Of a stretch of DNA of 37,435 bases, positions 18,464 to 26,453 are shown piece after piece. The notes beneath the pieces are model-generated. The model did no database searches, was not told where the DNA came from, and saw only the letters and a program-made list of their open reading frames with translations. A program made the translations under genes and the position numbers. Position 1 is the stretch's first letter. Each line of letters starts with the position of its first letter. The stretch is from a virus: positions 1 through 37,435 of IMG/VR virus record IMGVR_UViG_3300035180_000470. The stretch is one strand, 5' to 3'.

Positions 18464-20107
18464 GTGGAACAGAGTCGGGTCGTCAACGCTTCGGGTCTGC
18501 CCGATGACGTGGTGGGGCCAGCGGTCGGTGGCCTGAGCCAGAACATCGGCCGCGAACTCGCCCGGTGGGTGGACGACATGCGTGCCTCTGCGCGCCGGTC
18601 GTCCATCTTCGACCGGGCGGGCTACTCCGCGCCCGACAACCCGTACAGCCAGATGGCGGTCGCCCGCCGCGCGGTCAGCACCGATGACATCGTGGCGGGC
18701 GTCGCCGACGTGACCGAGGCGCTGGCATTCCAGGGCGTGCACTGGGAGAGCAAGAACCCGGACATCGCGGACGTGTTCAACCAGATCAACGGCGACCTCA
18801 ACATGGACGAGGTCATGCGCGTCTGGCACCGGGAGGAGTTCACCTACTCCCAGACCATCATCGGGATGTGGTGGGAGCAGAAGAAGTACACGGTGCGCGG
18901 CGAGAGCCCCGACTCCGGGGCGAAGCGGCGCAAGACCTACGACCTGTACGTCCCCACCGGGTTCACCTTCCTCGACCCGCTCAAGGTCGTCCCGGTCGGT
19001 ACCAACATCTTCGGCGGGGATCGCCTCGCGTGGCAGGCCACCCAGTTCGAGATCCAGCAGGTCCAACTGCTGTCCCAGGGCACCCTCATCGACCCGGTGA
19101 TGAGCCGGTTCTTCCTCGCGCCCTACATCCCCGACCAGTGGGAGGCTGACCACCTCGCCTCCCTGGGCGTGGACCCGCGCCGCCTCATCGAGTTGAACCC
19201 GACCAACGTCTTCCGGCACTCCGTGACCCGCCCGGACTACGAGCGCTTCCCCGACATCCGGCTCAAGGCCGCGTTCGGCCTGCTCGACATGAAGCAGCAG
19301 TTGATGGAGGCCGACCGGGTCAACCTCGTCGGAGCCGCCAACTACATCCTCCTGGTCCGCAAGGGCACGAAGGAAGACCCGGCGCTCCAGTCCGAGGTGG
19401 ACGCGCTCCAGGAGAACTTCAAGGTCGTCGCGAAGATCCCGGTCATCATCAGCGACCACCGCCTGGAGATCGACATCATCACCCCGAAGCAGGACATGGT
19501 CTTGTCGGCGGAGAAGTACGACACCCTCGACCGCCGCATCCTGGCGCGCTGCCTGGGAGCCCTCACGGTGGCGTCCAGCGGCCAGCGCAACGAGACCAGC
19601 CTCACCGTCGCCCGTGGGGTGGCCCGACTCCTGGAGTCGCGTCGCCACATGATGAAGCGCTCGCTGGAGGATCGGATGGCGAAGGCCATCGTGGAGCACC
19701 CGCTGAACGCCTCGCAGTTCAAGAACGAGGAGCCGCCGAACCTGGCCTTCACGCCGCGCAACGTGCAGTTGGACGCGGACAGCCAGGTCGTCCAGGCGGT
19801 CATGGCGCTGCGCACGCAGAAGGAACTCTCCCGCGAGTCGATCCTCGAATACTTCGGGTTCGACCAGGAGGTCGAGGCGATGCGCCGCGAGTTCGAGAAG
19901 GACTCCGGGCTGGACGACACGTTCGGCACGGTGGTCCCCTTCTCCGCTTCGGGAGCCGATACACCCAACGGGACTCCGGTCGCGCCGTCCGTCTCGGGCG
20001 CGCAGGGCGGGCGTCCTACCGGTGGCGGCACGTCCAAGCAGTCGCCGCAGGCCCAGACGAAGCCGAAGACCGCGAGCGGGAATCCGAGCACCAAGACAGG
20101 GGCATGA
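18464..20107 (+). CDS. Portal protein
   Basis: 547 residues from GTG 18464, with GAGGAG upstream. Size, place after terminase and content fit a siphophage portal: strand-rich wing with WESKNPDIADVFNQINGDLNMDEVMRVWHREEF, a long central part LIELNPTNVFRHSVTRPDYERFPDIRLKAAFGLLDMKQQLMEADR, the stem/crown helices LARCLGALTVASS and VARLLESRRHMMKRSLEDRMAKAIVEHP, and a disordered Gly/Thr/Lys-rich end. It forms the dodecameric vertex through which DNA is packed. The stop overlaps the next ATG. Confidence 0.85.
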   Translation: MEQSRVVNASGLPDDVVGPAVGGLSQNIGRELARWVDDMRASARRSSIFDRAGYSAPDNPYSQMAVARRAVSTDDIVAGVADVTEALAFQGVHWESKNPDIADVFNQINGDLNMDEVMRVWHREEFTYSQTIIGMWWEQKKYTVRGESPDSGAKRRKTYDLYVPTGFTFLDPLKVVPVGTNIFGGDRLAWQATQFEIQQVQLLSQGTLIDPVMSRFFLAPYIPDQWEADHLASLGVDPRRLIELNPTNVFRHSVTRPDYERFPDIRLKAAFGLLDMKQQLMEADRVNLVGAANYILLVRKGTKEDPALQSEVDALQENFKVVAKIPVIISDHRLEIDIITPKQDMVLSAEKYDTLDRRILARCLGALTVASSGQRNETSLTVARGVARLLESRRHMMKRSLEDRMAKAIVEHPLNASQFKNEEPPNLAFTPRNVQLDADSQVVQAVMALRTQKELSRESILEYFGFDQEVEAMRREFEKDSGLDDTFGTVVPFSASGADTPNGTPVAPSVSGAQGGRPTGGGTSKQSPQAQTKPKTASGNPSTKTGA

Positions 20108-21006
20108 CGATGGCAACGCCCGTTGAGACCTTCACCGAGATCCGTGACCGGATCCGCCCGGTTTGGCCCGATTCCTCCCAAATCAGAAATGGTTCCGAGA
20201 CGACAACGGGCGTTGACACCTCTATCGCTTCGGCGGATGCGGGCTCCGATTCCGCTTTCGTGGTCGAGAACGAGGCTGGACACCTGTTCGTGACGGGTCC
20301 GGCGAGCGTCCTCCCGACCGAGAAGGCAGCCCAGTGGGAGAAGGCGTCGAAGGCGAACGACGCCTACCTCTACATCCAGGGCCGGTACGTCGAGGCGGAC
20401 AGCCCGAACCGGAACCTGGCCTACTGGTCCACCGAAGACCTCCAGGTCGGTCAGCCCACCGTCGCGAACGGTCCGCTGAACTGGCTGCACTCGGAGCGCC
20501 ACATCATCGGCGTGCTCACCGACAGCCACCTCGTCTCCGGCACGAAGGAGACAGCGGCGCAGGGCGGCATCGGCAACCACATCGTCGCGATGAGCGCCAT
20601 GTGGAAGTTCCTGTACCCGGAGGAGGCGTCCGTCCTCCAGAAGGCCAGCCTCGACAACGCGCTCTGGTACTCGATGGAGTGCGTCTCCGAGACTGTCACG
20701 TGCATGGACACCCCTGGGCGTCCCGGCTGTGGCGAGGTCTTCCCGTACGAGCGTGTCGTCGCGAACGACGGTGGCGTGTGTTCGCACATCCGGGAGAAGT
20801 CCAGCGTCCGGCGCTACGGCGATCCGACGTTCCTCGGGGCTGCCGTTATCGTGCCGCCCGTCGTGCCGGGCTGGGGGAACGCTGACGCGACAGTCCAGCG
20901 GCAGGCTGCGATGACCGTCGAGCGGGAGTCCCTGGGCAACCTCCTGTCCAAGACGGATGCCGAGCGGATGGTCGCGATGGTGCTCCAGTACGCCAACGGA
21001 CGTTGA
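20104..21006 (+). CDS. Probable capsid maturation protease or head assembly protein
   Basis: 300 residues from ATG 20104, overlapping the portal stop (ATGA). The N-terminal 60 residues look disordered; the folded part has AYLYIQGRYVEADSPNRNLAYWSTEDL, GPLNWLHSERHIIGVLTDSHLV with His and Ser, GIGNHIVAMSAMWKFL, and two cysteine groups (ECVSETVTCMDTPGRPGCGEVF; GGVCSHI). Its place between portal and scaffold is that of a prohead protease, and H/S residues are present, but I cannot assign a catalytic set. Three copies of the palindrome lie in it: two near the start and one over the last codons. Confidence 0.6.
   Translation: MTMATPVETFTEIRDRIRPVWPDSSQIRNGSETTTGVDTSIASADAGSDSAFVVENEAGHLFVTGPASVLPTEKAAQWEKASKANDAYLYIQGRYVEADSPNRNLAYWSTEDLQVGQPTVANGPLNWLHSERHIIGVLTDSHLVSGTKETAAQGGIGNHIVAMSAMWKFLYPEEASVLQKASLDNALWYSMECVSETVTCMDTPGRPGCGEVFPYERVVANDGGVCSHIREKSSVRRYGDPTFLGAAVIVPPVVPGWGNADATVQRQAAMTVERESLGNLLSKTDAERMVAMVLQYANGR
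20115..20124. promoter_or_regulatory. Dispersed palindromic operator, copy 12 (intragenic)
   Basis: AACGCCCGTT in GGCAACGCCCGTTGAGACC, a few codons after the start at 20104. Confidence 0.5.
20205..20214. promoter_or_regulatory. Dispersed palindromic operator, copy 13 (intragenic)
   Basis: AACGGGCGTT in GACAACGGGCGTTGACACC, a consensus-form copy 90 bases after copy 12. Confidence 0.55.
20995..21004. promoter_or_regulatory. Dispersed palindromic operator, copy 14
   Basis: AACGGACGTT in GCCAACGGACGTTGACATC, spanning the last codons of the gene ending at 21006. TTGACA (21003-21008) overlaps it, and a GTTTCA-CGC-TGAAAC hairpin (21014-21028) follows, before the scaffold gene. Confidence 0.6.
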
Positions 21007-21091
21007 CATCTCCGTTTCACGCTGAAACAGCCGATGTAGACCCATGAGGGTCGGCGTCCGTCCGACTCTCCTTCCACCCGAAGGAGGGAAG

Positions 21092-21643
21092 ATGACGACG
21101 AGCACCACCACCGCCCCGGTCGAGGAGCGGAAGATGACGGAGACCGAGGCTTACGCCATCGCCGCCGACCGAGTCGTGCGAGAGACGGCCGAACTCACCT
21201 CTGAGGTCACCCGGCTCAAGGCCGAGATGACCGACCTCCAGAGCAAGTTCGACGTGGAGGTGTCCACCCGCACCGCTGCGGAGGCCGCCCGCGACGAGGC
21301 CATCAAGAAGCACGACGACTTCGTGGCCGACCTGGAGTCGCAGCGTGAGGCTGCGTCCAAGAAGGACGACCGCATCGCGAAGATCCGCGAGGCCGCCTCA
21401 CACCTCAAGGACGAGTTCTTCGCCGACGAGGCCCGCGTGGGCCGGATCATCGCGATGGACGACACCCAGTTCGACGGCTACCTCGCGGACCTCCGTGAGA
21501 CCGCCGCTCTCGCGCCGAAGGCTCCGGCCGGTGGTGCTCCCCGCGAGACCGCGATGAGCGGCTCGTCCGTCACCGGCTCGGAGGCGAAGGTGGCCCCGGC
21601 CGCGTCCGGCTTCCTCCTCGGTGCTTTCTCGAAGGAGGCGTGA
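21092..21643 (+). CDS. Capsid scaffolding-like protein
   Basis: 183 residues from ATG 21092, with GAAGGAGGG upstream. Residues about 15-115 are a long coiled coil (RVVRETAELTSEVTRLKAEMTDLQSKFDVEVSTRTAAEAARDEAIKKHDDF), then DDTQFDGYLADLRETAALAPKAP and a Gly/Ser/Ala-rich part ending SGFLLGAFSKEA. High helix, high charge and place directly before capsid genes fit a scaffold that fills the procapsid and is removed before or at packaging. Confidence 0.75.
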   Translation: MTTSTTTAPVEERKMTETEAYAIAADRVVRETAELTSEVTRLKAEMTDLQSKFDVEVSTRTAAEAARDEAIKKHDDFVADLESQREAASKKDDRIAKIREAASHLKDEFFADEARVGRIIAMDDTQFDGYLADLRETAALAPKAPAGGAPRETAMSGSSVTGSEAKVAPAASGFLLGAFSKEA

Positions 21644-21649
21644 CGCACG

Positions 21650-22186
21650 ATGGCATCTGACTACGGTCTCAACTTCGGCTTCCGCCGCAGCGACGAGTCT
21701 GTCTCGGTTCGCGAGGGTCGCTTCAAGACCCCCGTGGGTTCGACCCTCAAGCAGGGCACGATGGTCGAGATCGACCCGGCTACGGCGGGCTACCTCAAGG
21801 CATCGGCGACGAACGTCGCGATGATCTCCGGCTTCCACGGCCTCCTGGTTCAGGAGGAGGTCCACATCCGGTCCATCTACGAGCAGGTCGGAACCGACTC
21901 CTACGACCTCACCGTGTGCCGGGCGAACAAGTTGTCCGTCATCTGGGGCGGCGCTGGCGTCAAGTTCTGGCTCCAGAACACCGCGTCCGTGACCCGCGCC
22001 GATGGCCGCGTCACCGCCGCCGTCACGATGGTCGACCTGACGACGGGCTCGCCCGCCGTGGGTGACACCCTCTCGTGGAACGGCACGGTCTTCACCAAGA
22101 CCGGCAACTCGTCCACCACCAACGTAGTCGCGAAGATCACCGCCATCAGCGGTACTACGTACTGCGAAGCCATCCTCATCAACTGA
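21650..22186 (+). CDS. Probable head decoration protein
   Basis: 178 residues from ATG 21650, with GAAGGAGG about eleven bases upstream. Strand-rich: SVREGRFKTPVGSTLKQGTMVEIDPATAGYLKASATN near the N-terminus resembles the extended arm and capsid-contact loop of small decoration proteins, followed by a β-domain with AAVTMVDLTTGSPAVGDTLSWNGTVFTKTG. Lying between scaffold and major capsid supports a capsid-stabilising surface protein. Assigned by place and fold impression, not by a recognised family. Confidence 0.6.
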   Translation: MASDYGLNFGFRRSDESVSVREGRFKTPVGSTLKQGTMVEIDPATAGYLKASATNVAMISGFHGLLVQEEVHIRSIYEQVGTDSYDLTVCRANKLSVIWGGAGVKFWLQNTASVTRADGRVTAAVTMVDLTTGSPAVGDTLSWNGTVFTKTGNSSTTNVVAKITAISGTTYCEAILIN

Positions 22187-22200
22187 AAGGAGTGACTGAC

Positions 22201-23196
22201 ATGACGAATCTGACTCAGGGCGTGATCAAGGCCAGTGCCAGCATCGACGCTTTCGGTCGCCCCTCTCAGGAGGCGCGTGCCGAGTACGAGCGGCTCAAGG
22301 CGGCACTGAACCAGGAGGCCAAGGACAACTGGGAGAACGACAAGTGGCACCGCGAGGTCGCCCAGGTCATCTCCTCGAACCTCGACTACGGCTTCGAGTT
22401 CTCCAACCTGTTCCCGACCTACTTCCAGGTCGAGACGGTCGGGGAGTTCGACACCGTCTCCGTCGAGGAGACCCGTGGCCTCAAGGTGTTCTACACCTCG
22501 CGCGGTGGCTACATCGACGAGTCGCAGATCAACACCCAGCGCTGGGAACTCCCGCGTGACACCATCGGCTTCCACGTCTCGGAGCACGATGACAAGTTGC
22601 GCGCGAACTTCGCGACCACCATCGAGCGCCTCGTCGGGCTCGCCGGTTCGCGGATGGACGCGGAGGTCAACCGCCGCATGTTCACCCTGCTCCAGGCGGC
22701 GATCCCGAACTCGGGCTCCTCGTACTACGTCAACGCCACGTCGGGCATCACGAAGGCCCAGATCGACCAGTCGATCCGCGACGTGAACGACGCCATCAAG
22801 CCGAACGGTGCCGGTCCCATTCCGGTCACCATCATCGGCCGCGCGGCGACCATCGACGCGATGAGCAACGTGCTCACGCAGGTCGCCAACCAGTACGACT
22901 CGGGCGCGTCGGCCGAGATCCGGGCGAAGGGCTACCTCGGTTCGTACCGTGGTGCCAACGTCGTCCGCGTCTCGAACTACACCGACGAGACCGGCACCTC
23001 GTACATCCCCGCGAACGAACTGTGGGTCTTCGGCGGAACGGTCGGCAAGTTCGCCTACTACGGCGGGATGCAGACCAAGACGTGGGAGGAGAACACGGTG
23101 GACTACCGGCACTACCGTGGCCGCAAGGACATCGGTGGCCTCATCCACCACCCGGAGCAGGCTCGTCGCATCGTGGACGGCACCATCACTCCGTGA
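22201..23196 (+). CDS. Major capsid protein
   Basis: 331 residues from ATG 22201, with AAGGAG upstream. A helical N-terminal part (RPSQEARAEYERLKAALNQEAKDNWENDKW) precedes a domain with LFPTYFQVETVGEFDTVSVEETRGLKVFYTSRGGYIDESQINTQRWELPRDTIGF, a spine-like helix FATTIERLVGLAGSRMDAEVNRRMFTLLQAAIP and IPVTIIGRAATIDAMSNVLTQVANQYDSGASAEIRAKGYLG. These fit an HK97-type shell protein. It is followed by the strongest terminator in the window, as expected for the most abundant virion protein. Confidence 0.85.
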   Translation: MTNLTQGVIKASASIDAFGRPSQEARAEYERLKAALNQEAKDNWENDKWHREVAQVISSNLDYGFEFSNLFPTYFQVETVGEFDTVSVEETRGLKVFYTSRGGYIDESQINTQRWELPRDTIGFHVSEHDDKLRANFATTIERLVGLAGSRMDAEVNRRMFTLLQAAIPNSGSSYYVNATSGITKAQIDQSIRDVNDAIKPNGAGPIPVTIIGRAATIDAMSNVLTQVANQYDSGASAEIRAKGYLGSYRGANVVRVSNYTDETGTSYIPANELWVFGGTVGKFAYYGGMQTKTWEENTVDYRHYRGRKDIGGLIHHPEQARRIVDGTITP

Positions 23197-23207
23197 TGAC
23201 GCTCTGA

Positions 23208-23256
23208 ACGCAAGAAGCCCCCTCCCTGGTTCAGACCGGGAGGGGGCTTCTTGCGT
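23208..23256 (+). terminator. Strong terminator after major capsid gene
   Basis: Perfect 19-bp inverted repeat, left arm 23208-23226 (ACGCAAGAAGCCCCCTCCC), right arm 23238-23256, 11-base loop, twelve bases after the capsid stop. The stem includes AAGAAG and CTTCTT, so it also works on the other strand. Confidence 0.9.
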
Positions 23257-23308
23257 GTGCGGCCCGCGCATCCTGGGAAGCGGGCTGCATGGGCGAGCCT
23301 ACCTTCTC

Positions 23309-23332
23309 CTTGACCAAGATGTGGTCTACTCT
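23309..23332 (+). promoter_or_regulatory. CTTGACCAAG element and possible leaderless promoter
   Basis: CCTTGACCAAG is followed by ATGTGGTCTACTC. A TACTCT (23327-23332) could be a -10 with the transcript starting at ATG 23339, that is, leaderless; the TTGACC is only 11 bases ahead, so it is more likely a regulator site than its -35. Confidence 0.4.
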
Positions 23333-23338
23333 GACGCT

Positions 23339-23863
23339 ATGACTGAGACCAGCGAGACCCGCGTGATGACCCGCCCCGGCGAGGAGGTCTGGGAGACCAC
23401 CGTCGAGGGCATGACGTGGCTCCAGATCGCTGACGGACGCGGCGGGGTCCGTGACGTGTCCATCGGCGGCACCGTGGGCCAGCGCCTGCGGATCCTCACC
23501 GAGGACCGGGTCATCAACCAGGAGGTCTGCATCAACAAGGACCAGGACCCGTTCACCAACGGCTCCCTGGTTCGCATCGACGCAGACCAGAATGAGGACC
23601 CGCTCACCTCCAGTCCTGACGCGCTGTCCATCCCGGCGATGGAGGAGATGTTCAACCAGACCGGCCCCGACTTCCTCGCCTCGCTCCAGCCGCTCGGCGA
23701 ACTGTCGCTGCGCCGGATGAAGGACATGGCGGAGCGCGTGGACGCCACCGCGTCACAGACGCGCATGATCAACGAGATCATCCAGGAGCGCTACCCGCTC
23801 GGCGGGGCGATGCCGATCTACGACGAGTTGAAGGCCATCGGGAACGTCGCCCAAGGGCGCTGA
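23339..23863 (+). CDS. Unknown protein between two terminators
   Basis: 174 residues from ATG 23339; no Shine-Dalgarno is present. N-terminal half strand-rich (EEVWETTVEGMTWLQIADGRGGVRDVSIGGTVGQRLRILTEDRVINQEVC), then an acidic part (DADQNEDPLTSSPDALSIPAMEEMFNQTG), and a helical end FLASLQPLGELSLRRMKDMAERVDATASQTRMINEIIQERY. It is flanked by long perfect hairpins on both sides, forming a one-gene transcription unit in the late region. That isolation suggests separate control. Function unknown. Confidence 0.65.
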   Translation: MTETSETRVMTRPGEEVWETTVEGMTWLQIADGRGGVRDVSIGGTVGQRLRILTEDRVINQEVCINKDQDPFTNGSLVRIDADQNEDPLTSSPDALSIPAMEEMFNQTGPDFLASLQPLGELSLRRMKDMAERVDATASQTRMINEIIQERYPLGGAMPIYDELKAIGNVAQGR

Positions 23864-23883
23864 CCACAGACCTCCCTGAGGGG

Positions 23884-23925
23884 AAACGGAGACCCCACGC
23901 CGGTACGAGCGTGGGGTCTCCGTTT
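23884..23925 (+). terminator. Strong terminator
   Basis: Perfect 17-bp inverted repeat: left arm AAACGGAGACCCCACGC (23884-23900), right arm 23909-23925 ending GTTT, 8-base loop, 21 bases after the stop at 23863. Confidence 0.9.
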
Positions 23926-23988
23926 GTCCGGGAGGAGGTCCGATACCTAGGAGAGAGCCTCAGCGGCTCACGACTAGGAGGGTCTTCC

Positions 23989-24885
23989 ATGAGCAACGGC
24001 ACCGTGGGCATGAGCGCGGACCTCATCGCGGATCACCTCCGCACCACTGAGGTCCACAAGGCGAGGTCCATCAAGACCCCGTGGGGTCGCATGATCCTGA
24101 CGCGCGACAAGGGTGAGAGCGTCTTCCTCTCCCAGGACAAGTTCCAGACGAACCTGACCGCGCGGAAGTTCGACGGCGACGGCATCCTCGCCGACGAATA
24201 CAACCTCGGCTCCGGCCTGGTCACCAACTGCGGCGTCCTGGGCATGGCCTACGACTGGCAGTGGGCGTCCCCGTCCGCGAGCCCCCAGGCCACCCTGGCG
24301 AAGATGAACTTCCACGGCGTGGGCACGGGCGTGACCGCCGCAGCCGCCACCGACGTGCAGTTGCAGACCCCGACCACCACGAACTACACCGGTTCGCCGT
24401 CCTACCAGACCGGCACCCAGTCCACCGTGTCGGCCGCGAACTCGCAGACCTACAAGACGATCAACACCATCGCCTTCACCGGCACCGTGGCCGTCACCGA
24501 GTGGGGCCTGTTCAACTCGGCCACCAACACGGTCGCCGGTACCGGCACCCCGTTCACCGCGTCCACGGCCACCAGCGCCACCGTCACGGCGACCCCGCTG
24601 ACCGCGTCGTCAACGTCCGTTGTCGGCACCCACCAGAGCCTCCAGATCCGCCCGACCACGACCAACACGGTCTACGGCCTCGCGGTCTCGAACACGACTT
24701 CGGTCATCACGGTCCCGGCCTGGTACAGCATCACCGCTGGCACCGTGGGCTCGACGCCGGGTGCGACCGAGGCGTTCACCGTCGTCCCGAACATGTGGGA
24801 CCACAAGGTCTTCACCGCGATCAACGTCGTCAACGGCGACTCGATCCAGTTCACGTACTCGCTGCTCATCAACTCCGGAGGCTGA
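23989..24885 (+). CDS. Structural protein, Thr/Ser-rich
   Basis: 298 residues from ATG 23989, with TAGGAGG upstream. Residues 1-100 are mixed (LIADHLRTTEVHKARSIKTPWGRMILTRDKGESVFLSQDKFQTNLTARKFDGDGILADEYNLGSGLVTNCG). The remainder is strand-rich and Thr/Ser/Ala-rich, ending NMWDHKVFTAINVVNGDSIQFTYSLLINSGG. The VNGDSIQFTYSL segment recurs in the minus-strand protein at 2268-2756. Place after the capsid unit and composition suggest a surface or tail-associated virion protein. The palindrome at 24612 lies in it. Confidence 0.65.
   Translation: MSNGTVGMSADLIADHLRTTEVHKARSIKTPWGRMILTRDKGESVFLSQDKFQTNLTARKFDGDGILADEYNLGSGLVTNCGVLGMAYDWQWASPSASPQATLAKMNFHGVGTGVTAAAATDVQLQTPTTTNYTGSPSYQTGTQSTVSAANSQTYKTINTIAFTGTVAVTEWGLFNSATNTVAGTGTPFTASTATSATVTATPLTASSTSVVGTHQSLQIRPTTTNTVYGLAVSNTTSVITVPAWYSITAGTVGSTPGATEAFTVVPNMWDHKVFTAINVVNGDSIQFTYSLLINSGG
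24612..24621. promoter_or_regulatory. Dispersed palindromic operator, copy 15 (intragenic)
   Basis: AACGTCCGTT in CGTCAACGTCCGTTGTCGG, inside the structural gene 23989-24885; nearly a full-length palindrome (GTCAACG/CGTTGTC). Confidence 0.5.
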
Positions 24886-24888
24886 GAC

Positions 24889-25446
24889 ATGGCCCGCCAG
24901 GGCTTCGCGGACATGCCGTACGACGCCCCTCCGGCGTCGTTCACAGCCCTCAACACGTTCACGGCCGAGGCCAACCTGTTCACCCCGAACTTGTGGACCC
25001 TCATCCCGGCGTTCGACATGCGCGCCGGGAAGATCTACATGCTCCGGGCGGGCGGGATCTGCCAGTCGGCCACGGCCATCAACTGGACGTTCACCCCACG
25101 CATCGGCACGAGTGCAACCCCGGCGTCGAACGCCACCCTCGGTGGCTCGGCAGTCGTGCCCTCCGGTGGCATCATTCCGGCGTCCTCGCCGTGGTACGCG
25201 GAGTTCACGATGGTGGTCCGCTCCCTCGGTGTTGCTGCCGCTGGTGCCACGGTGACCGGCAACGGCTTCGTGGTGTGGCCCACCACCGCCCTGCTTGCGT
25301 CCCAGACGATCTCGATGGGTGGCACGGTCGCAACGACCGTCGACCACACCATCAACCAGGGACTCGTCCTCTCCGCGACCTGCGGAACCTCGTCTGCGAC
25401 CAACTCGATCCAGTGTCAGTGGGTTCAACTCCAGCCGCAGAACTGA
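24889..25446 (+). CDS. Small strand-rich structural protein
   Basis: 185 residues from ATG 24889, with GGAGG nine bases upstream. It alternates hydrophobic strands with Thr/Ala/Gly turns (FDMRAGKIYMLRAGGICQSATAINWTFTPRIG; AEFTMVVRSLGVAAAGATVTGNGFVVW; TCGTSSATNSIQCQWVQLQPQ), as expected for a β-sandwich or jelly-roll. Three cysteines. It is probably co-transcribed with the gene at 23989, with both in the region where minor virion or fibre proteins lie. No family recognised. Confidence 0.65.
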   Translation: MARQGFADMPYDAPPASFTALNTFTAEANLFTPNLWTLIPAFDMRAGKIYMLRAGGICQSATAINWTFTPRIGTSATPASNATLGGSAVVPSGGIIPASSPWYAEFTMVVRSLGVAAAGATVTGNGFVVWPTTALLASQTISMGGTVATTVDHTINQGLVLSATCGTSSATNSIQCQWVQLQPQN

Positions 25447-25453
25447 GGCCGTC

Positions 25454-26452
25454 GTGACTCTGCTCCACATGGACGGCTTCGACCTTGGGGACTCGACGGT
25501 CCGTTTCGACTACACGGGGACACTGTTCGGCTCCAGCACGACCACGGCGTTCACCTATGGACGCTCAGTGTCCAACGGCGGCAACCAGCAGTTCATGAAG
25601 AAGGCGGTTCCCGCCGCCTCCATCGTCTACTCCGGAGTCCGGTTCTTTCCCGGTCAGGCCGGAGGGCTCATCTTCTTCGGGGACTCCGGAGCGACACAGC
25701 ACGTCACCGTCGCGGTCCAGGGCTCGGGAGCCATCCAGATCTATCGGGGAAACATGGCGGGGACTCTGCTTGCGACCGCAGTGCCGACGTGGCCCCTGAG
25801 CACGTGGGGATATCTCGAAGTGTCCTGCTCCATCAGCGACACCGTAGGGTACGTCGAGGTCCGCAAGGATGGCAGCGCCACTCCTGTCGTCACTTTCACC
25901 GGAGACACCAAGAACGCCGGAACCAGCAGCACCATCGACGCGGTGGGGCTCATCACGGCGAGTTCGACCCCCTCCCTGTTTGATGACTGGTACATCTGCG
26001 ACAACAACGGCACCGCCAACAACACCTGGCTCGGTGACGTGCGTGTGATGACGTTGGCCCCCAACGGAAACGGCGCGTCCAGCCAGTTCCTCAACTCGGC
26101 GTCCAACTTCACCAACAACTACACCTACGTGGACGAGCAGCCGTACAGCGCTGCCGACTACGTCGGGTCCACCACGACAGGCGATGTGGACACCTACACG
26201 ATGGCGGACGTGTCCCAGGGAACCATCTTCGGCGTTCAGCCGATCCTGATCGCGGCGAAGCCCGACGCTGGCCTCGCTCAGATCAAGCAGGTGGTGCGTT
26301 CCGGTGCCACGAACTACACCGGGACGACGAAGGTGCTCAGCACGACGTTCACGTCCTACACCGACGCCCCCCTTGAGACTGACCCGGCGACGAGTGCAGC
26401 CTGGACGCAGTCCGGTGTGAACGCCGTCGAGGTCGGGGTCCAGGCCCAGTGA
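25454..26452 (+). CDS. Minor structural protein with LamG-like jelly-roll fold
   Basis: 332 residues from GTG 25454 (VTLLHMDGFDLGDSTVRFDY); ATG 25469 is an alternative. Residues about 1-210 have the concanavalin/LamG pattern seen in many phage minor structural proteins: a start MDGFD, IVYSGVRFFPGQAGGLIFFGDSGATQHVTVAVQGSGAIQIYRG, LSTWGYLEVSCSISDTVGYVEVRKDGSATPVV, and FDDWYICDNNGTANNTWLGDVRVMTLAPNGNG. The second part (SQFLNSASNFTNNYTYVDEQPY, DVDTYTMADVS...) fits the same family. Likely a virion surface or tail protein that binds carbohydrate or protein. One base separates it from the repeat protein. Confidence 0.7.
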   Translation: MTLLHMDGFDLGDSTVRFDYTGTLFGSSTTTAFTYGRSVSNGGNQQFMKKAVPAASIVYSGVRFFPGQAGGLIFFGDSGATQHVTVAVQGSGAIQIYRGNMAGTLLATAVPTWPLSTWGYLEVSCSISDTVGYVEVRKDGSATPVVTFTGDTKNAGTSSTIDAVGLITASSTPSLFDDWYICDNNGTANNTWLGDVRVMTLAPNGNGASSQFLNSASNFTNNYTYVDEQPYSAADYVGSTTTGDVDTYTMADVSQGTIFGVQPILIAAKPDAGLAQIKQVVRSGATNYTGTTKVLSTTFTSYTDAPLETDPATSAAWTQSGVNAVEVGVQAQ

Positions 26453-26453
26453 C

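Noticed and set aside
19342-21111. 589-codon minus-strand frame over portal and head genes
   Set aside because: Arg/Asp/Val-rich shadow of three well-supported forward genes; typical of high-GC antisense frames.
24261-25457. 398-codon plus-strand frame
   Set aside because: His/Arg/Pro-rich, out of frame with two well-formed structural genes; no ribosome site.
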